Counted from the stretch's first letter, positions 16,338 to 25,235 are shown. The stretch: 64,000 nt of DNA from Alteribacter keqinensis (GCF_003710255.1 NZ_RHIB01000001.1:310001-374000); one strand, 5' to 3'. Numbers and translations: made by a program. Notes: generated by a model not told the origin, from the letters alone.

Positions 16338-17448
16338 TTGTCACGGCAGCCCCTTTATTACGTTTTTTCTTCTGATTAAGAACTTGCTTTTTGATTCTCA
16401 GATAACTTTCAACCGGACCTTGGTAAACAGCCCTTCTTCCATTTTGATCGCTCGTAAATAAAACAGTCTGAAATCCGGGTTTTGAATTCACTTCCAATAT
16501 CCAGACATTTCCTTTTTTATCCAGTCCGATATCAATTCCAAGCTCGAATAACCTTGGGTGCGACTCTTCCAGGTGGAAACCTATTTTAGAAATCACCATT
16601 TCCAATACTTCTTTTTGCTTTTCAGTCACGATGCAACCCTCGTAAGGAGTGATCGAACCACCCGATGCAAGGTTTGAAACGAACGTGCCTGGGGCGCCGG
16701 TTCTGATTCCCCGTCCCAGTTCTGTCCACTTCCCTTTGGCGTTTTTCCGTAGAACAATCCGAAGGTCAAAGGGGCTGTTATTTTTATCAGTCAGGGAAAG
16801 GAAGGGCTGTATCAAATAAGGAAGGCCGCCGGTCCTCCGCTTTAATTCTTCATACAGCCGGACAGGTGTGACTTCATGAACAACCTTCTTTGATGTAGCA
16901 GCATTCGTCCAGACGAACATTCCTTTTTTCCTTGTAATGAGATGAATGCCCTTCCCTCCGGAGCCTGCAACAGGCTTTAAAATAACGTCCCTATGTTCTT
17001 TTAACATGCTGATGAGAGTCGATGGCCGAAGAAGTTTCGTTTCGGGAAGCAGTGAACATAATGAGCTGTCCAGCTTCAGTATTTCATTCACTTTCCATTT
17101 GTCAGGAAGACCGTACCCGAGGAAACAGGACTTATCTTTGATTTCACGGACAAGTGGAGCGGCTTTTCTGGCAAGTTCACTTCTCCCGTAAAAACAGCGA
17201 TCATAGATTACTTTTGGGAGCAGAAAGGTTGAAGGCATAAAGCTGAGGCTCTTTTTGTCAAATTTCATCCCGTTAACAACATTGGATTCTTCATCCCAGT
17301 CAAAGGGAGTAAACAAATGCAAGGTCACATTCTTTAAAGAAGCTTCAAGGGCAATCTGGGTAACATATTCTTTTTCCTGGTCATACTCAAGCTGCAATAT
17401 GCCGAATGTTACTGATGACAAAGCAATCACCTTCTCTTTTTTAATCAA
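16330..17448 (-). CDS. YheC/YheD family ATP-grasp protein (second of four)
   Basis: A 372-residue paralogue, the shortest of the set, lacking most of the N-terminal domain seen in the first and third members. It has VIYDRCFYGRSE, LKPVAGSGGKGIHLI, SPFDLRIVLRKN and IGLDKKGNVWILEVNSKPGFQ. The start is uncertain: TTG at 17448 overlaps the upstream stop by 8 bases and has no clear ribosome site; a GTG a few codons later is an alternative. Confidence 0.85.
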   Translation of the reverse strand: MIKKEKVIALSSVTFGILQLEYDQEKEYVTQIALEASLKNVTLHLFTPFDWDEESNVVNGMKFDKKSLSFMPSTFLLPKVIYDRCFYGRSELARKAAPLVREIKDKSCFLGYGLPDKWKVNEILKLDSSLCSLLPETKLLRPSTLISMLKEHRDVILKPVAGSGGKGIHLITRKKGMFVWTNAATSKKVVHEVTPVRLYEELKRRTGGLPYLIQPFLSLTDKNNSPFDLRIVLRKNAKGKWTELGRGIRTGAPGTFVSNLASGGSITPYEGCIVTEKQKEVLEMVISKIGFHLEESHPRLFELGIDIGLDKKGNVWILEVNSKPGFQTVLFTSDQNGRRAVYQGPVESYLRIKKQVLNQKKKRNKGAAVTND

Positions 17449-18811
17449 ATGGACTGAGGTAATGACAATAAGATAGAAGTCTTTTCACCGAAGGACGGAC
17501 TTTATCCTGGTCCGGGCTATCATAGGATTTTGACGGTTTCGAATTCACTTCAAGAATCCAGGGGTGGCCGTTACAATCGATACCGATATCGACTCCGAAT
17601 TCACCGTAACACCCTGTTTCACCGAGTGCCTCTTCAATAGTGAAGGCTGTTTCAACCGCCAGCTCGTTTAAAAAACGTATGAGATGAAACGTATGAAGTT
17701 CCGGAAACAAGCCTTCGAGTGTTTCAATCACTTTTTTCTGTTCGCCGCCTTTGGCTACATTTGAAACAATCTGGTCTTTGACACCGCACCGGGCGATCTT
17801 TGACGCCACCCCCCATAAGCCACTCTCGCTTTTTACAGTAAGAACCCGGATATCAATAAGGCAGTCGTTTATGGTCAGAAGAGGAATGGCTTCCTGAACA
17901 AGATATCCTTTTTCTTTAAAACGGGGCAGCAACATTGAATAAAAATGGTCAAAAGAACGGAAGTGGACGCTTTTTTCAGCTGTATCGGAAGGGTACTCTG
18001 CCTCTATGGAATGGTCGTGGCACGTTATTCGCAAAATGCCGTTCCCCTCACGGCCCCAAACAGGTTTTAAATAAAGCTGACTGTACCGTTTTGTAAACTG
18101 AAAAAAACCTTCACGGTCATTTGCAAGTACAGTATCGGGGAGGTAGGGACGTAAAGTCTCCTGGTCAGATAAAATCTGGTGCATCTCCCATTTATGAATA
18201 AACCGGTCATTAAAGAAGGGGATGTTTTTTTCCCGCGCTTTCCCGAGAATAAGCTTTCCTTTTTTTGAGCTCTCTTTTTTTGGTGTTGATATGCGGTTGT
18301 AAATAACATCCGGATACGGAATTTCTCCAAAAGTCCACGTTTCACCTTTTAAATAAAAGCCTTGAAGGTCTGAGTCTTCCAGACGCTGCTTTAATGGAAT
18401 AACGACAAATGCAGCACAGACAGAAGAAGCGTATTCAGCCAGTTCTCTTGCAAAAGTACTGATCGCTCCGAATGGGGCACTTAAATCCTCTGTTCCTTCG
18501 TTGACCAGCATGGCAAAGAGAGGACCGATCTGCCACGTATCACGCTTTGGAAACTTCAAATAATATGGGGTATCGGCTTTTAATAACCCCTTAAAAGGGA
18601 ATAGAGAGAAAGACACCCCGATAGTATCAGGTGCGCTCTCTGAATCTGTTTTGATGCCAGCTTTTTTTTGCCACGATCCAAACCGAACAGTTACGTCATC
18701 TCCAGGTATAAGGCCATATTCCCGGGCGAACCGGTCCGGGACCGTAATGGTATTTGTTAATTCATTTATAAAACGCAACCGGATCAGTGTCTGATCAGCC
18801 ATGAATGACAT
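17441..18811 (-). CDS. YheC/YheD family ATP-grasp protein (first of four)
   Basis: This is the promoter-proximal member, 456 residues from the ATG at 18811. That start gives the best spacing from GAGGG; ATG codons at 18817 and 18802 are possible. The N-terminal part contains VPDRFAREYGLIPGDDVTVRFG, which suggests a beta-rich domain, followed by DVIYNRISTPKKE, LKPVWGREGNGILRI, and the C-terminal GIDCNGHPWILEVNSKPSKS. The only spore-related promoter hint upstream is CATATAGA on the minus strand, similar to a sigma-E -10, with no good -35. Confidence 0.88.
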   Translation of the reverse strand: MSFMADQTLIRLRFINELTNTITVPDRFAREYGLIPGDDVTVRFGSWQKKAGIKTDSESAPDTIGVSFSLFPFKGLLKADTPYYLKFPKRDTWQIGPLFAMLVNEGTEDLSAPFGAISTFARELAEYASSVCAAFVVIPLKQRLEDSDLQGFYLKGETWTFGEIPYPDVIYNRISTPKKESSKKGKLILGKAREKNIPFFNDRFIHKWEMHQILSDQETLRPYLPDTVLANDREGFFQFTKRYSQLYLKPVWGREGNGILRITCHDHSIEAEYPSDTAEKSVHFRSFDHFYSMLLPRFKEKGYLVQEAIPLLTINDCLIDIRVLTVKSESGLWGVASKIARCGVKDQIVSNVAKGGEQKKVIETLEGLFPELHTFHLIRFLNELAVETAFTIEEALGETGCYGEFGVDIGIDCNGHPWILEVNSKPSKSYDSPDQDKVRPSVKRLLSYCHYLSPFD

Positions 18812-18906
18812 GGACATCCCTCATTTGTTACTCTATATGATAAAAAGAATCAAACGATTCCTCTGATAGTCCGACCTGTTTTGTTTCAGGCTTTTTATGA
18901 AAATGT

Positions 18907-18987
18907 AATGAAGCCTGAGTGCCGTCCATTAAAGGGCTATACCAGATCCCGCCGCGCTTCGGAGGATTGCCGGCACAAGGCTTCATT
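18907..18987. repeat. 81-bp inverted repeat between the YheCD cluster and yheB
   Basis: AATGAAGCCT at the left end pairs perfectly with AGGCTTCATT at the right. One or two bases further in, GTGCCG pairs with CGGCAC. The interior contains CCGCGCTTCGGAGGATTGCC, like the long palindromic repeat family. The rest of the divergent spacer (18812-19079) holds the promoters but nothing else I can identify. Confidence 0.6.
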
Positions 18988-19079
18988 GAAGATGGTACAC
19001 TGGTCTTATTGGGCGGGCAGATACCCTATACTATGAAATCCGGAATTTATTGGTGCAAATACAGACGAAGGTGATGCAA

Positions 19080-20219
19080 ATGCAAACATTCACACTTGTA
19101 ATACTTATGATGTTTATCGGGGCTCTCATTGGGGGACTGACCAACCTGATCGCAATCAGAATGCTGTTCAGACCTTTTCACCCGGTAAAAATAGGAGAGT
19201 GGCAGCTTCCGTTCACTCCCGGCCTGATCCCGAAACGAAGAAATGAACTTGCAGAACAGCTGGGTAATCTGGTAGTCAGTCATCTGATTACGGTAGAAGG
19301 TGTAAAAAGCAAGCTCTTCGATCAGCATCTTCTACAGGAAATCCGCACCTGGTTTAAAAAGAAAGTACACGATCTTTCATCAAGCGACTCCACCCTGGAG
19401 GAATGGTGGCGTAATGAATCTGGTGGAGACTGGTCATCTGAAAAAACCAAAGGGCGTTTCACCCGCTCGGTTGCCAATACGCTTGTAAAAACAGCCGATG
19501 AATACAGAAGTGAACCACTTGGTGACTGGCTGCCGGAGAGTCTTCTTGAAAAAAGTGACACTCTTATTCCTGAAACAGCAGATCTGCTGCTCGATAAAGC
19601 CAAGGTCTATGTGCGTTCAGCAGAAGGAAAACAAAAAATAGGGGAAATGGTCTCCCGTTACTTCTCAACGAAAGGCAGTTTCGGGGGAATGGTCGGAAGA
19701 GTCGTAACAAATATTCCGATCACCGGCCGTATCCAATATGAATTGTTAAGGCTCCTGGATGACTATAAATCCAAAGAGTTCATTGAAAACCAGTTGAGAA
19801 AGGAATTTGCTGAGATTAAGGAGAAAAGTCTGGATCAGTTGTTCCCTGCTGCAGACTGGGAGGGCCGTGCAGAAAAAATGGCTGTAGAGATTGCCCGAAA
19901 AGTACCGGTGCTCGGTGAATGGGACCGTCCCATGTCTGAATGGGCCTACCGTTATGAGACTCAGCTTGTAGATACACTCATGCCGGCTGTTCTTGAAACA
20001 TTAACGGCAATCATTGAACGAAACCTTCAGCGTATGCTTATGAACCTGAAACTTGATGAGATCGTCAAAGATCAGGTAAACAGTTTTCCGCTCCCAAAAC
20101 TGGAAAAAGTGATATTGTCCATAGCGAAAAATGAGCTGAAGATGATTACACTACTCGGTGCCCTGATTGGGGCCAGCGTAGGTCTGGTCCAAGGCCTGAT
20201 TGCAGTTATGATCCTATAG
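19080..20219 (+). CDS. yheB: DUF445 family membrane protein YheB
   Basis: This protein of 379 residues has one N-terminal membrane helix, the signature GALIGGLTNLIAIRMLFRP followed by LPFTPGLIPKRR, a long amphipathic middle, and a C-terminal membrane helix (LIGASVGLVQGLIAVMIL). This is the DUF445/YheB architecture; its function is unknown, and it probably sits in the membrane with the middle part outside the bilayer. I start at the ATG at 19080, six bases after AAGGTG; upstream TTG, GTG and ATG codons in frame are less well placed. It is divergent from the YheCD genes and followed by yheA. Confidence 0.88.
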   Translation: MQTFTLVILMMFIGALIGGLTNLIAIRMLFRPFHPVKIGEWQLPFTPGLIPKRRNELAEQLGNLVVSHLITVEGVKSKLFDQHLLQEIRTWFKKKVHDLSSSDSTLEEWWRNESGGDWSSEKTKGRFTRSVANTLVKTADEYRSEPLGDWLPESLLEKSDTLIPETADLLLDKAKVYVRSAEGKQKIGEMVSRYFSTKGSFGGMVGRVVTNIPITGRIQYELLRLLDDYKSKEFIENQLRKEFAEIKEKSLDQLFPAADWEGRAEKMAVEIARKVPVLGEWDRPMSEWAYRYETQLVDTLMPAVLETLTAIIERNLQRMLMNLKLDEIVKDQVNSFPLPKLEKVILSIAKNELKMITLLGALIGASVGLVQGLIAVMIL

Positions 20220-20353
20220 CAGAGTGGAAAAAGAGAAAGTTTAGCCTTAGCGGATGAACTCACCCAACCATGTATGTTATAGTCATAAAGAAGCATTAGT
20301 GCGTCTGTTCAAATCGTCATTGGCGCACAATACACTTAGGAGGATTTTTATTT

Positions 20354-20716
20354 ATGGCTAACCCTTACGACAAAGCGCATGAACTTGCACGCGTTCTAAA
20401 AGAAAGCGAAGAATTCAGCACACTTAAAGAGCTTCACGACACTGTAAACAGTGACGACGTAGCAAAGCGTATGCTTGATAACTTCCGTAAAGTTCAAATC
20501 GAACTTCAACAAAAACAAATGCAAGGTGAGCAGATTTCTGAAGAAGAAATTCAAAATGCTCAAAAGCAATTTGAACTTGTTCAGCAGCACGAAACAATCT
20601 CGAAGCTCATGGAAGCAGAACAGCGCATGAGCCAGGTGATCGGTGACATCAACAAAATCATCACTGAGCCACTTGAAGAGCTTTACGGTGCTGAAGGCGA
20701 AGGCGAGCAGCAGTAA
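20354..20716 (+). CDS. yheA: YlbF/YmcA family protein YheA
   Basis: A 120-residue, almost entirely helical protein (ANPYDKAHELARVLKESEEF..). It belongs to the YlbF/YmcA family (DUF964), whose B. subtilis members YlbF, YmcA and YaaT modulate RNA processing and phosphorelay activity; YheA itself has no assigned role. Long stretches of Glu/Gln/Lys without Pro indicate coiled-coil helices. The ATG follows TAGGAGGA. The yheB-yheA order is that of B. subtilis. Confidence 0.9.
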   Translation: MANPYDKAHELARVLKESEEFSTLKELHDTVNSDDVAKRMLDNFRKVQIELQQKQMQGEQISEEEIQNAQKQFELVQQHETISKLMEAEQRMSQVIGDINKIITEPLEELYGAEGEGEQQ

Positions 20717-20733
20717 TAAATATCAGCGTGGTC

Positions 20734-20767
20734 AAGGCGTTCTCTTAATGAGGACGCCTTTTTTGTG
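20734..20767 (+). terminator. Rho-independent terminator after yheA
   Basis: AAGGCGTTCTC pairs with GAGGACGCCTT around TTAAT, followed by TTTTTT. Confidence 0.85.
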
Positions 20768-20784
20768 CGGTATTGGTGGAGGTA

Positions 20785-20803
20785 GGAAGGGAAGGGAAGG
20801 GAG
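20785..20803 (+). repeat. GGAAG short tandem repeat within a ribosome-binding region
   Basis: Three perfect GGAAG units followed by GGAG stand directly before CAAAAA and an ATG at 20810. The whole run can serve as a Shine-Dalgarno sequence. Confidence 0.6.
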
Positions 20804-20809
20804 CAAAAA

Positions 20810-20953
20810 ATGGTAGATAAATTAAGAAAAAAGGTAGATATGTGTGCAGTGGGAGGACAGTCCGTGAGAGGCGGACACATTGAGGAGAAACCTGAATCAG
20901 GCCGTGGGAAAAGGGTCGGTAAACCGCCAAAAAATCATATGTCCATATTATGA
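20810..20953 (+). CDS. Possible 47-residue small protein
   Basis: An ATG 7 bases after GGAAGGGAG opens a 47-codon frame for a basic peptide (MVDKLRKKVDMC.. to ..NHMSIL) with the segment GRGKRVGKPP. The only strong evidence is the ribosome site. I do not recognise the peptide; it may not be expressed. No promoter is obvious, because the yheA terminator is directly upstream. The rest of the spacer, 20954-21198, contains a run of eight C and pyrimidine-rich sequence but nothing I can name. Confidence 0.3.
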   Translation: MVDKLRKKVDMCAVGGQSVRGGHIEEKPESGRGKRVGKPPKNHMSIL

Positions 20954-21198
20954 AGGTTATAGAAAATGCCTTGTAAAGAATCGTCTCAAGTAAATGAATA
21001 ACCCCCCCACCCGATCAGCAAACTGTTAAAGATGATGAAGAACAGGAAAACGAGTCACCCCCTCTGCCATCCCAACCCTAAAATCAACATACACTTCACC
21101 TCCTACCCCGTCTCAAAAGAAGGACATTTCCTGTTCTAAAGCCTTTTTCCTATTCATAAGAATGAAGCAACGACCGGAAGACGAAGGGGGAGGCAAGC

Positions 21199-22044
21199 AT
21201 GACATATCGCTTATTGGCGCTGGACATCGATGGAACCCTGTTAAAAACGAATCATAAACTTACAAAGGAAACGAAAGAAGCAATTGAATACGTTCGGAAT
21301 AAAGGGGTCTATGTAACACTGGCCACTGGGAGAACGTATCCTTCGGCAAGAAAAGTAGCGAAAGCGTTGAAAATTGAGGATCATGAGCTTATCACTCATG
21401 ATGGTGCATTTATAGGTTCATCCGTTGAAGAGCCAATGTTTGTCAGACGGCTGGACTCAGACCGTACGTATCAGGTAGTCGATATCCTTGAAAACTATCA
21501 TTGTCATATAAGGCTGCTGCATGAAAAGTACGCTCTCGCAAACAAAATTAAGCAGAAGAACCATCTTGTTGCAAGGATGAATATGGGGGTGGGAGATCCG
21601 CTCTTTTATGGAGTAAACTTCGTGGACTCCCTCAGCCATCACATTATTGATCAACCGATTACAGTACCTAAAATCAAGGCTCATTTCTGGAACGACATAG
21701 AACGAGAGGATGCCCTCGAAGAACTGGAAGAAGCAGTGCCGGGGATCAGACTCACATCATCCGATGAATCAAGCATTGATATTACCGACGAGACAGTTTC
21801 GAAAGCCCGGGGTCTTCAGATCATTGGACAGAAGCTCGGCATCGGACTTCATGAAATGGTTGCAGTTGGAAGTTTTGATAATGACAGGGATATGATCGCA
21901 CAGGTAGGACTCGGAGTGGCCATGGGGCAGGCCCCGGCACCCTTACGGGAGGCAGCAGACTGGGTAACACGCTCCAATGACCAGAATGGCGTCGGTTATA
22001 TGGTCAGGGAAGTCTTCCGTAAGCAGTTAAAGGTAACCATTTAA
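21199..22044 (+). CDS. yhaX: HAD-superfamily phosphatase, Cof type (YhaX)
   Basis: A 281-residue Cof-like HAD hydrolase. Motif I LALDIDGTLL, motif II TLATGRTYPS, the lysine of motif III in SKARGLQIIGQ, and motif IV VGSFDNDRDM (the usual GDxxND is altered to GSFDND) are all visible; a cap domain sits between motifs II and III. Members dephosphorylate small phosphometabolites and often have broad specificity. The ATG lies behind GAAGGGGGAGG. The gene is monocistronic and ends at a strong convergent terminator. Confidence 0.88.
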   Translation: MTYRLLALDIDGTLLKTNHKLTKETKEAIEYVRNKGVYVTLATGRTYPSARKVAKALKIEDHELITHDGAFIGSSVEEPMFVRRLDSDRTYQVVDILENYHCHIRLLHEKYALANKIKQKNHLVARMNMGVGDPLFYGVNFVDSLSHHIIDQPITVPKIKAHFWNDIEREDALEELEEAVPGIRLTSSDESSIDITDETVSKARGLQIIGQKLGIGLHEMVAVGSFDNDRDMIAQVGLGVAMGQAPAPLREAADWVTRSNDQNGVGYMVREVFRKQLKVTI

Positions 22045-22085
22045 CGGTTGCAGAAGCTTCAGTTACATGAAAAAAGACAGATATT

Positions 22086-22128
22086 AAAAGGCTGCCAGGG
22101 GGAAATTCAGCCCCAGGCAGCCTTTTAT
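22086..22128. terminator. Convergent terminator between yhaX and yhzD
   Basis: AAAAGGCTGCC AGGGG pairs with CCCC AGGCAGCCTTTT, a very stable stem with A-rich left and T-rich right flanks, which works in both directions. Confidence 0.85.
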
Positions 22129-22147
22129 GAATGTAAGAACGATTTTT

Positions 22148-22333
22148 TTACACGTGAAACAGGACGAGGCCGCCGCTGTCACGGACAAGACGGCTGGTGT
22201 TGTCAGAGAGGTTTTTCTCGGTCAGCTTCTGTTCTCCGATTTTCTTTGCTTCTGCATCGTCTTTTGCTTCAAAGTTTTCGTTTAACAGGTGTTCACCTGT
22301 TTTACTGTAGGCAGTTAAAAAGTATTTTCCCAT
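22148..22333 (-). CDS. yhzD: YhzD family small protein
   Basis: This 61-residue protein matches the YhzD family: MGKYFLTAYSKTGEHLLNE, an acidic helix with DDAEAKKIGE and the C-terminal GGLVLFHV. The family has no assigned function and is found in Bacillus next to yhaX, as here. The ATG at 22333 is preceded by GGGGTGACCAGGA on the minus strand. Confidence 0.8.
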   Translation of the reverse strand: MGKYFLTAYSKTGEHLLNENFEAKDDAEAKKIGEQKLTEKNLSDNTSRLVRDSGGLVLFHV

Positions 22334-22594
22334 TCCTGGTCACCCCGCGGTTATCTGAATTTTCGAGCAATCACTAACTTTATTCTATCTGTAAGGGTTT
22401 ACAAAAGCAAGAAAACCATCTGCCATATTTTTTGAAGGTGGTCATATTTCACTCAGGTATTGAATTCATTACATTTTCCGCGGGTAGCTTGATCCCCAGC
22501 ACTTTGCGCTTCCAGGCTCTCCCCCGGAACTCGTTTTTCCGGCATTTGCTCCAACCCACACTTTTAATTTATCAGCAATGACCTTTCAAATAGC

Positions 22595-22623
22595 CTGACA
22601 GGTAGAGAAAAATAACACATATT
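22595..22623 (+). promoter_or_regulatory. Possible sigma-A promoter of yhaQP
   Basis: CTGACA and CATATT are separated by 17 bases, 40 bases before the yhaQ start. The rest of the 22334-22594 spacer contains TTCCGCGGGTAG, perhaps a trace of the long repeat, and no gene. Confidence 0.35.
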
Positions 22624-22662
22624 CTGGTAAAGTAAGGAGAGATGATGGAAGGGAGCACAGCT

Positions 22663-23562
22663 ATGACACTCGAGCTTAGGAATGTAACAAAGAAATTCGG
22701 GGCGTTTACTGCAGTTAATGACATAAGCCTGACGATTCCAAAAGGAGAAATGTTCGGTATGCTGGGGGCAAACGGAGCGGGTAAAACGACGACATTCCGG
22801 ATGATTCTCGGACTCATTGACCAGACTGATGGGAAAATCAGCTGGAAGGGAAATAAAATCGGCTATCAGTCCAGTCATCTGGTAGGCTACCTTCCAGAGG
22901 AGCGAGGGCTTTATCCGAAGATGAAAGTATCCGACCAGCTCGTCTATCTGGGGCGTCTGAGAGGGATGAAGAAAGGTCAGGTACTAATAGAACTGAAAAA
23001 ATGGCTCGACCGGTTTAATATACCTGATTACATAGACAAAAAGATTGATGAACTGTCTAAAGGGAATCAGCAGAAAATCCAGTTTATCGCATCTGTCATT
23101 CATCAGCCGGAGTTGCTTATTTTAGATGAACCATTCAGTGGTCTTGATCCTGTTAATGTTGAACAGCTTAAAAAGGCTGTTCTTGACTTGAAGAATGAAG
23201 GAACAACGATTGTTTTTTCCTCACACCGCATGGAGCATGTGGAGGAATTGTGCGAATACCTCTGTATTCTGCAGAAAGGGGAGCCGGTCGTTAACGGGCC
23301 TTTAAAAGAAGTAAAACGCTCTTATGGAAAAAAGAAAGTAACAGTGGAAGCGGAATTTGAATTATCCTACCTGCAGGATATCGAAGGTGTAACTTCCTGT
23401 ACTCTGTATTCCGGGGGCGCACGGCTTGTGATTACCCGTGAAGAAGTGGCAGATGATGTGTTCAAAGCCCTTTCCGGCCGAGGGTCTGTGCGCAAATTTG
23501 TTCTTGAAGAACCTTCACTGAATGATATTTTCATTGAAAAGGTCGGTGCTTCCTATGAATAA
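22663..23562 (+). CDS. yhaQ: ABC transporter ATP-binding protein (YhaQ, NatA-like)
   Basis: This ATPase of 299 residues has Walker A GANGAGKTTTF, signature LSKGNQQKIQFIA, Walker B LLILDEPFSGLDP and the switch His in FSSHRMEH, with a C-terminal extension typical of NatA-like exporters. I start at the ATG at 22663, seven bases after GAAGGGAG, giving MTLELRNVTKKFG; earlier ATGs at 22642 and 22645 lie too close to their ribosome site. The permease gene yhaP overlaps its end by 8 bases. The pair resembles sodium- or drug-exporting NatAB systems; the real substrate is unknown. Confidence 0.9.
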   Translation: MTLELRNVTKKFGAFTAVNDISLTIPKGEMFGMLGANGAGKTTTFRMILGLIDQTDGKISWKGNKIGYQSSHLVGYLPEERGLYPKMKVSDQLVYLGRLRGMKKGQVLIELKKWLDRFNIPDYIDKKIDELSKGNQQKIQFIASVIHQPELLILDEPFSGLDPVNVEQLKKAVLDLKNEGTTIVFSSHRMEHVEELCEYLCILQKGEPVVNGPLKEVKRSYGKKKVTVEAEFELSYLQDIEGVTSCTLYSGGARLVITREEVADDVFKALSGRGSVRKFVLEEPSLNDIFIEKVGASYE

Positions 23563-24805
23563 GTTTTTTATTATTTTGTTTCATACGTTTTTTTCCAAGC
23601 TGAAATCAAAGTCCTTTATTATCTCTACGATCATTACAGCAGTTATTGTAGCCGGGATTGCAAACATAGACCGGATTTTTGAAGCTTTTGAAGACAGAGG
23701 AGGAGAGACTGAAGTCGTTGGTGTTTACGATGAAGAGGATGAATACATCAGTCTTTTACAAGAGCATCTTGAGCCTTTTTCAGATCAGGTCATGCTCACC
23801 CCTCTCACCGGTTCAGAGCAAGATGGGATGGAAAGGCTCGATAATGGGGAAATTGACGGGCTCCTTTCCTTAACTACAGGGTCTGATGAAATGCCTGACG
23901 CTGTTTATCGGGCAAAAACGGTCGTAAACGAGCGTGCCCCCCAGATTATAGAGCAGGCTCTTCAGCAGGTAAAAGTTGAAGTGGCTACTGCACGCTTGGG
24001 GCTTGATGAAAGTACTGTTGAAGGAATATATGCTCCGGTGTCCTTCCAGACTGAGGCAACGAGTGATACAGCAAGGTCTGAAGAGGAACTTACCCAGACG
24101 CGCTTTCTCGTAAATGCCCTTGTAGTCGTGATCTATTTCTCTGTACTTGCTTACGGGAATATGATTGCCATGGAAGTGGCTACGGAAAAATCGTCACGGG
24201 TTATGGAAATCCTTGTTTCCAGTGTATCACCTGTTAAACAGATGTTCGCAAAAATATTCGGGATAGGTCTCTTAGGGATTGTTCAGTACATGCTCATTAT
24301 TCTCATCGGTTATTTATCCATGAGAGGCAGTATGGAATCAGATGGCATGATCGGAGACATGTTTTCCGGGGTACCTGTTGTGTTAATGCTTTACGCTCTC
24401 GTTTTCTTTTTGCTGGGTTACCTGTTTTACGCTACGATTTCTGCTGTCCTGGGTTCTCTGGTCAGCCGGACAGAAGAGGTTAACATTGTCATTACACCAC
24501 TTACCTTAATTGTGGTTGTTGCTTTTCTGATCTCCATGTTTGGTCTGAATGCACCTGAATCGGCGATTATTACGGTTACTTCTTATATTCCGTTTTTTAC
24601 ACCCATGGTCATGTTCCTCAGGGTGGGGATGCTTCAACTGCCATTCTGGGAGATTGCATTGGGGATTACGGTGATGGTTGCCTCTATTGTACTTTTTGCT
24701 ATTATCGGTGCACGTATCTATAAAGGAGGAGTACTGATGTACGGCAAAGTCTCATCCTTAAAAGATATCAAGCAGGCACTTGCTCTTTCAAAGAAGGAAT
24801 CATAA
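23555..24805 (+). CDS. yhaP: ABC-2 type permease (YhaP, NatB-like)
   Basis: A 416-residue membrane subunit with one N-terminal helix, a large extracytoplasmic acidic domain (about residues 40-190) and five to six C-terminal helices, the ABC-2 topology. The motif EKSSRVMEILVSSVSP just after the second helix is typical of NatB-like proteins. It starts at the ATG at 23555 inside the end of yhaQ, so translation is coupled. Confidence 0.9.
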   Translation: MNKFFIILFHTFFSKLKSKSFIISTIITAVIVAGIANIDRIFEAFEDRGGETEVVGVYDEEDEYISLLQEHLEPFSDQVMLTPLTGSEQDGMERLDNGEIDGLLSLTTGSDEMPDAVYRAKTVVNERAPQIIEQALQQVKVEVATARLGLDESTVEGIYAPVSFQTEATSDTARSEEELTQTRFLVNALVVVIYFSVLAYGNMIAMEVATEKSSRVMEILVSSVSPVKQMFAKIFGIGLLGIVQYMLIILIGYLSMRGSMESDGMIGDMFSGVPVVLMLYALVFFLLGYLFYATISAVLGSLVSRTEEVNIVITPLTLIVVVAFLISMFGLNAPESAIITVTSYIPFFTPMVMFLRVGMLQLPFWEIALGITVMVASIVLFAIIGARIYKGGVLMYGKVSSLKDIKQALALSKKES

Positions 24806-24868
24806 CCCCGGACCGACTCACCTTTAGCCCGATTGTGCATAGAATGGGCATTGAAGGAGGGGACCGAA

Positions 24869-25174
24869 TTGAATCACCAGGAAATGCATCATTTATGTAA
24901 AGACCACTTGTACCGCTACGTTTTGGTTACTACACAGGATCAGATGCAGTATGATGGCATAGTTGAAAACGTGGATGATGATTATTTGTATATGGCTGTT
25001 CCAGTCGGAGAGATGGGAGACAGCCAGCATTTGAGACAGGATGCCAGATTTTATGGAGGATACGGTTATACTCCCTATTACCCTCCGTATTATTACGGTC
25101 CGCGGAGAAGGTTTCAGCGATTAATTCTCCCGCTTGCAGCTTTAGCAGCAATTTCACTGCTCCCATACTATTAA
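24869..25174 (+). CDS. Small protein with Sm-like N-terminus and Tyr-rich hydrophobic tail
   Basis: I start this at TTG 24869, seven bases after GAAGGAGGGG, giving 101 residues (MNHQEMHHLC..). Residues 14-45 (YRYVLVTTQDQMQYDGIVENV DDDYLYMAVP) have the strand pattern of an Sm-like barrel, which is an impression rather than an identification. After it come a Gly/Tyr/Pro-rich stretch (GGYGYTPYYPPYYYGP) and a hydrophobic C-terminus. Such small proteins are common in spore-formers; function unknown. Confidence 0.7.
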   Translation: MNHQEMHHLCKDHLYRYVLVTTQDQMQYDGIVENVDDDYLYMAVPVGEMGDSQHLRQDARFYGGYGYTPYYPPYYYGPRRRFQRLILPLAALAAISLLPYY

Positions 25175-25235
25175 AGAATGTTTAAAGGATATGTTGATTC
25201 ATAACAGTTAATTGCAGCAAAACAATATAAACAAG

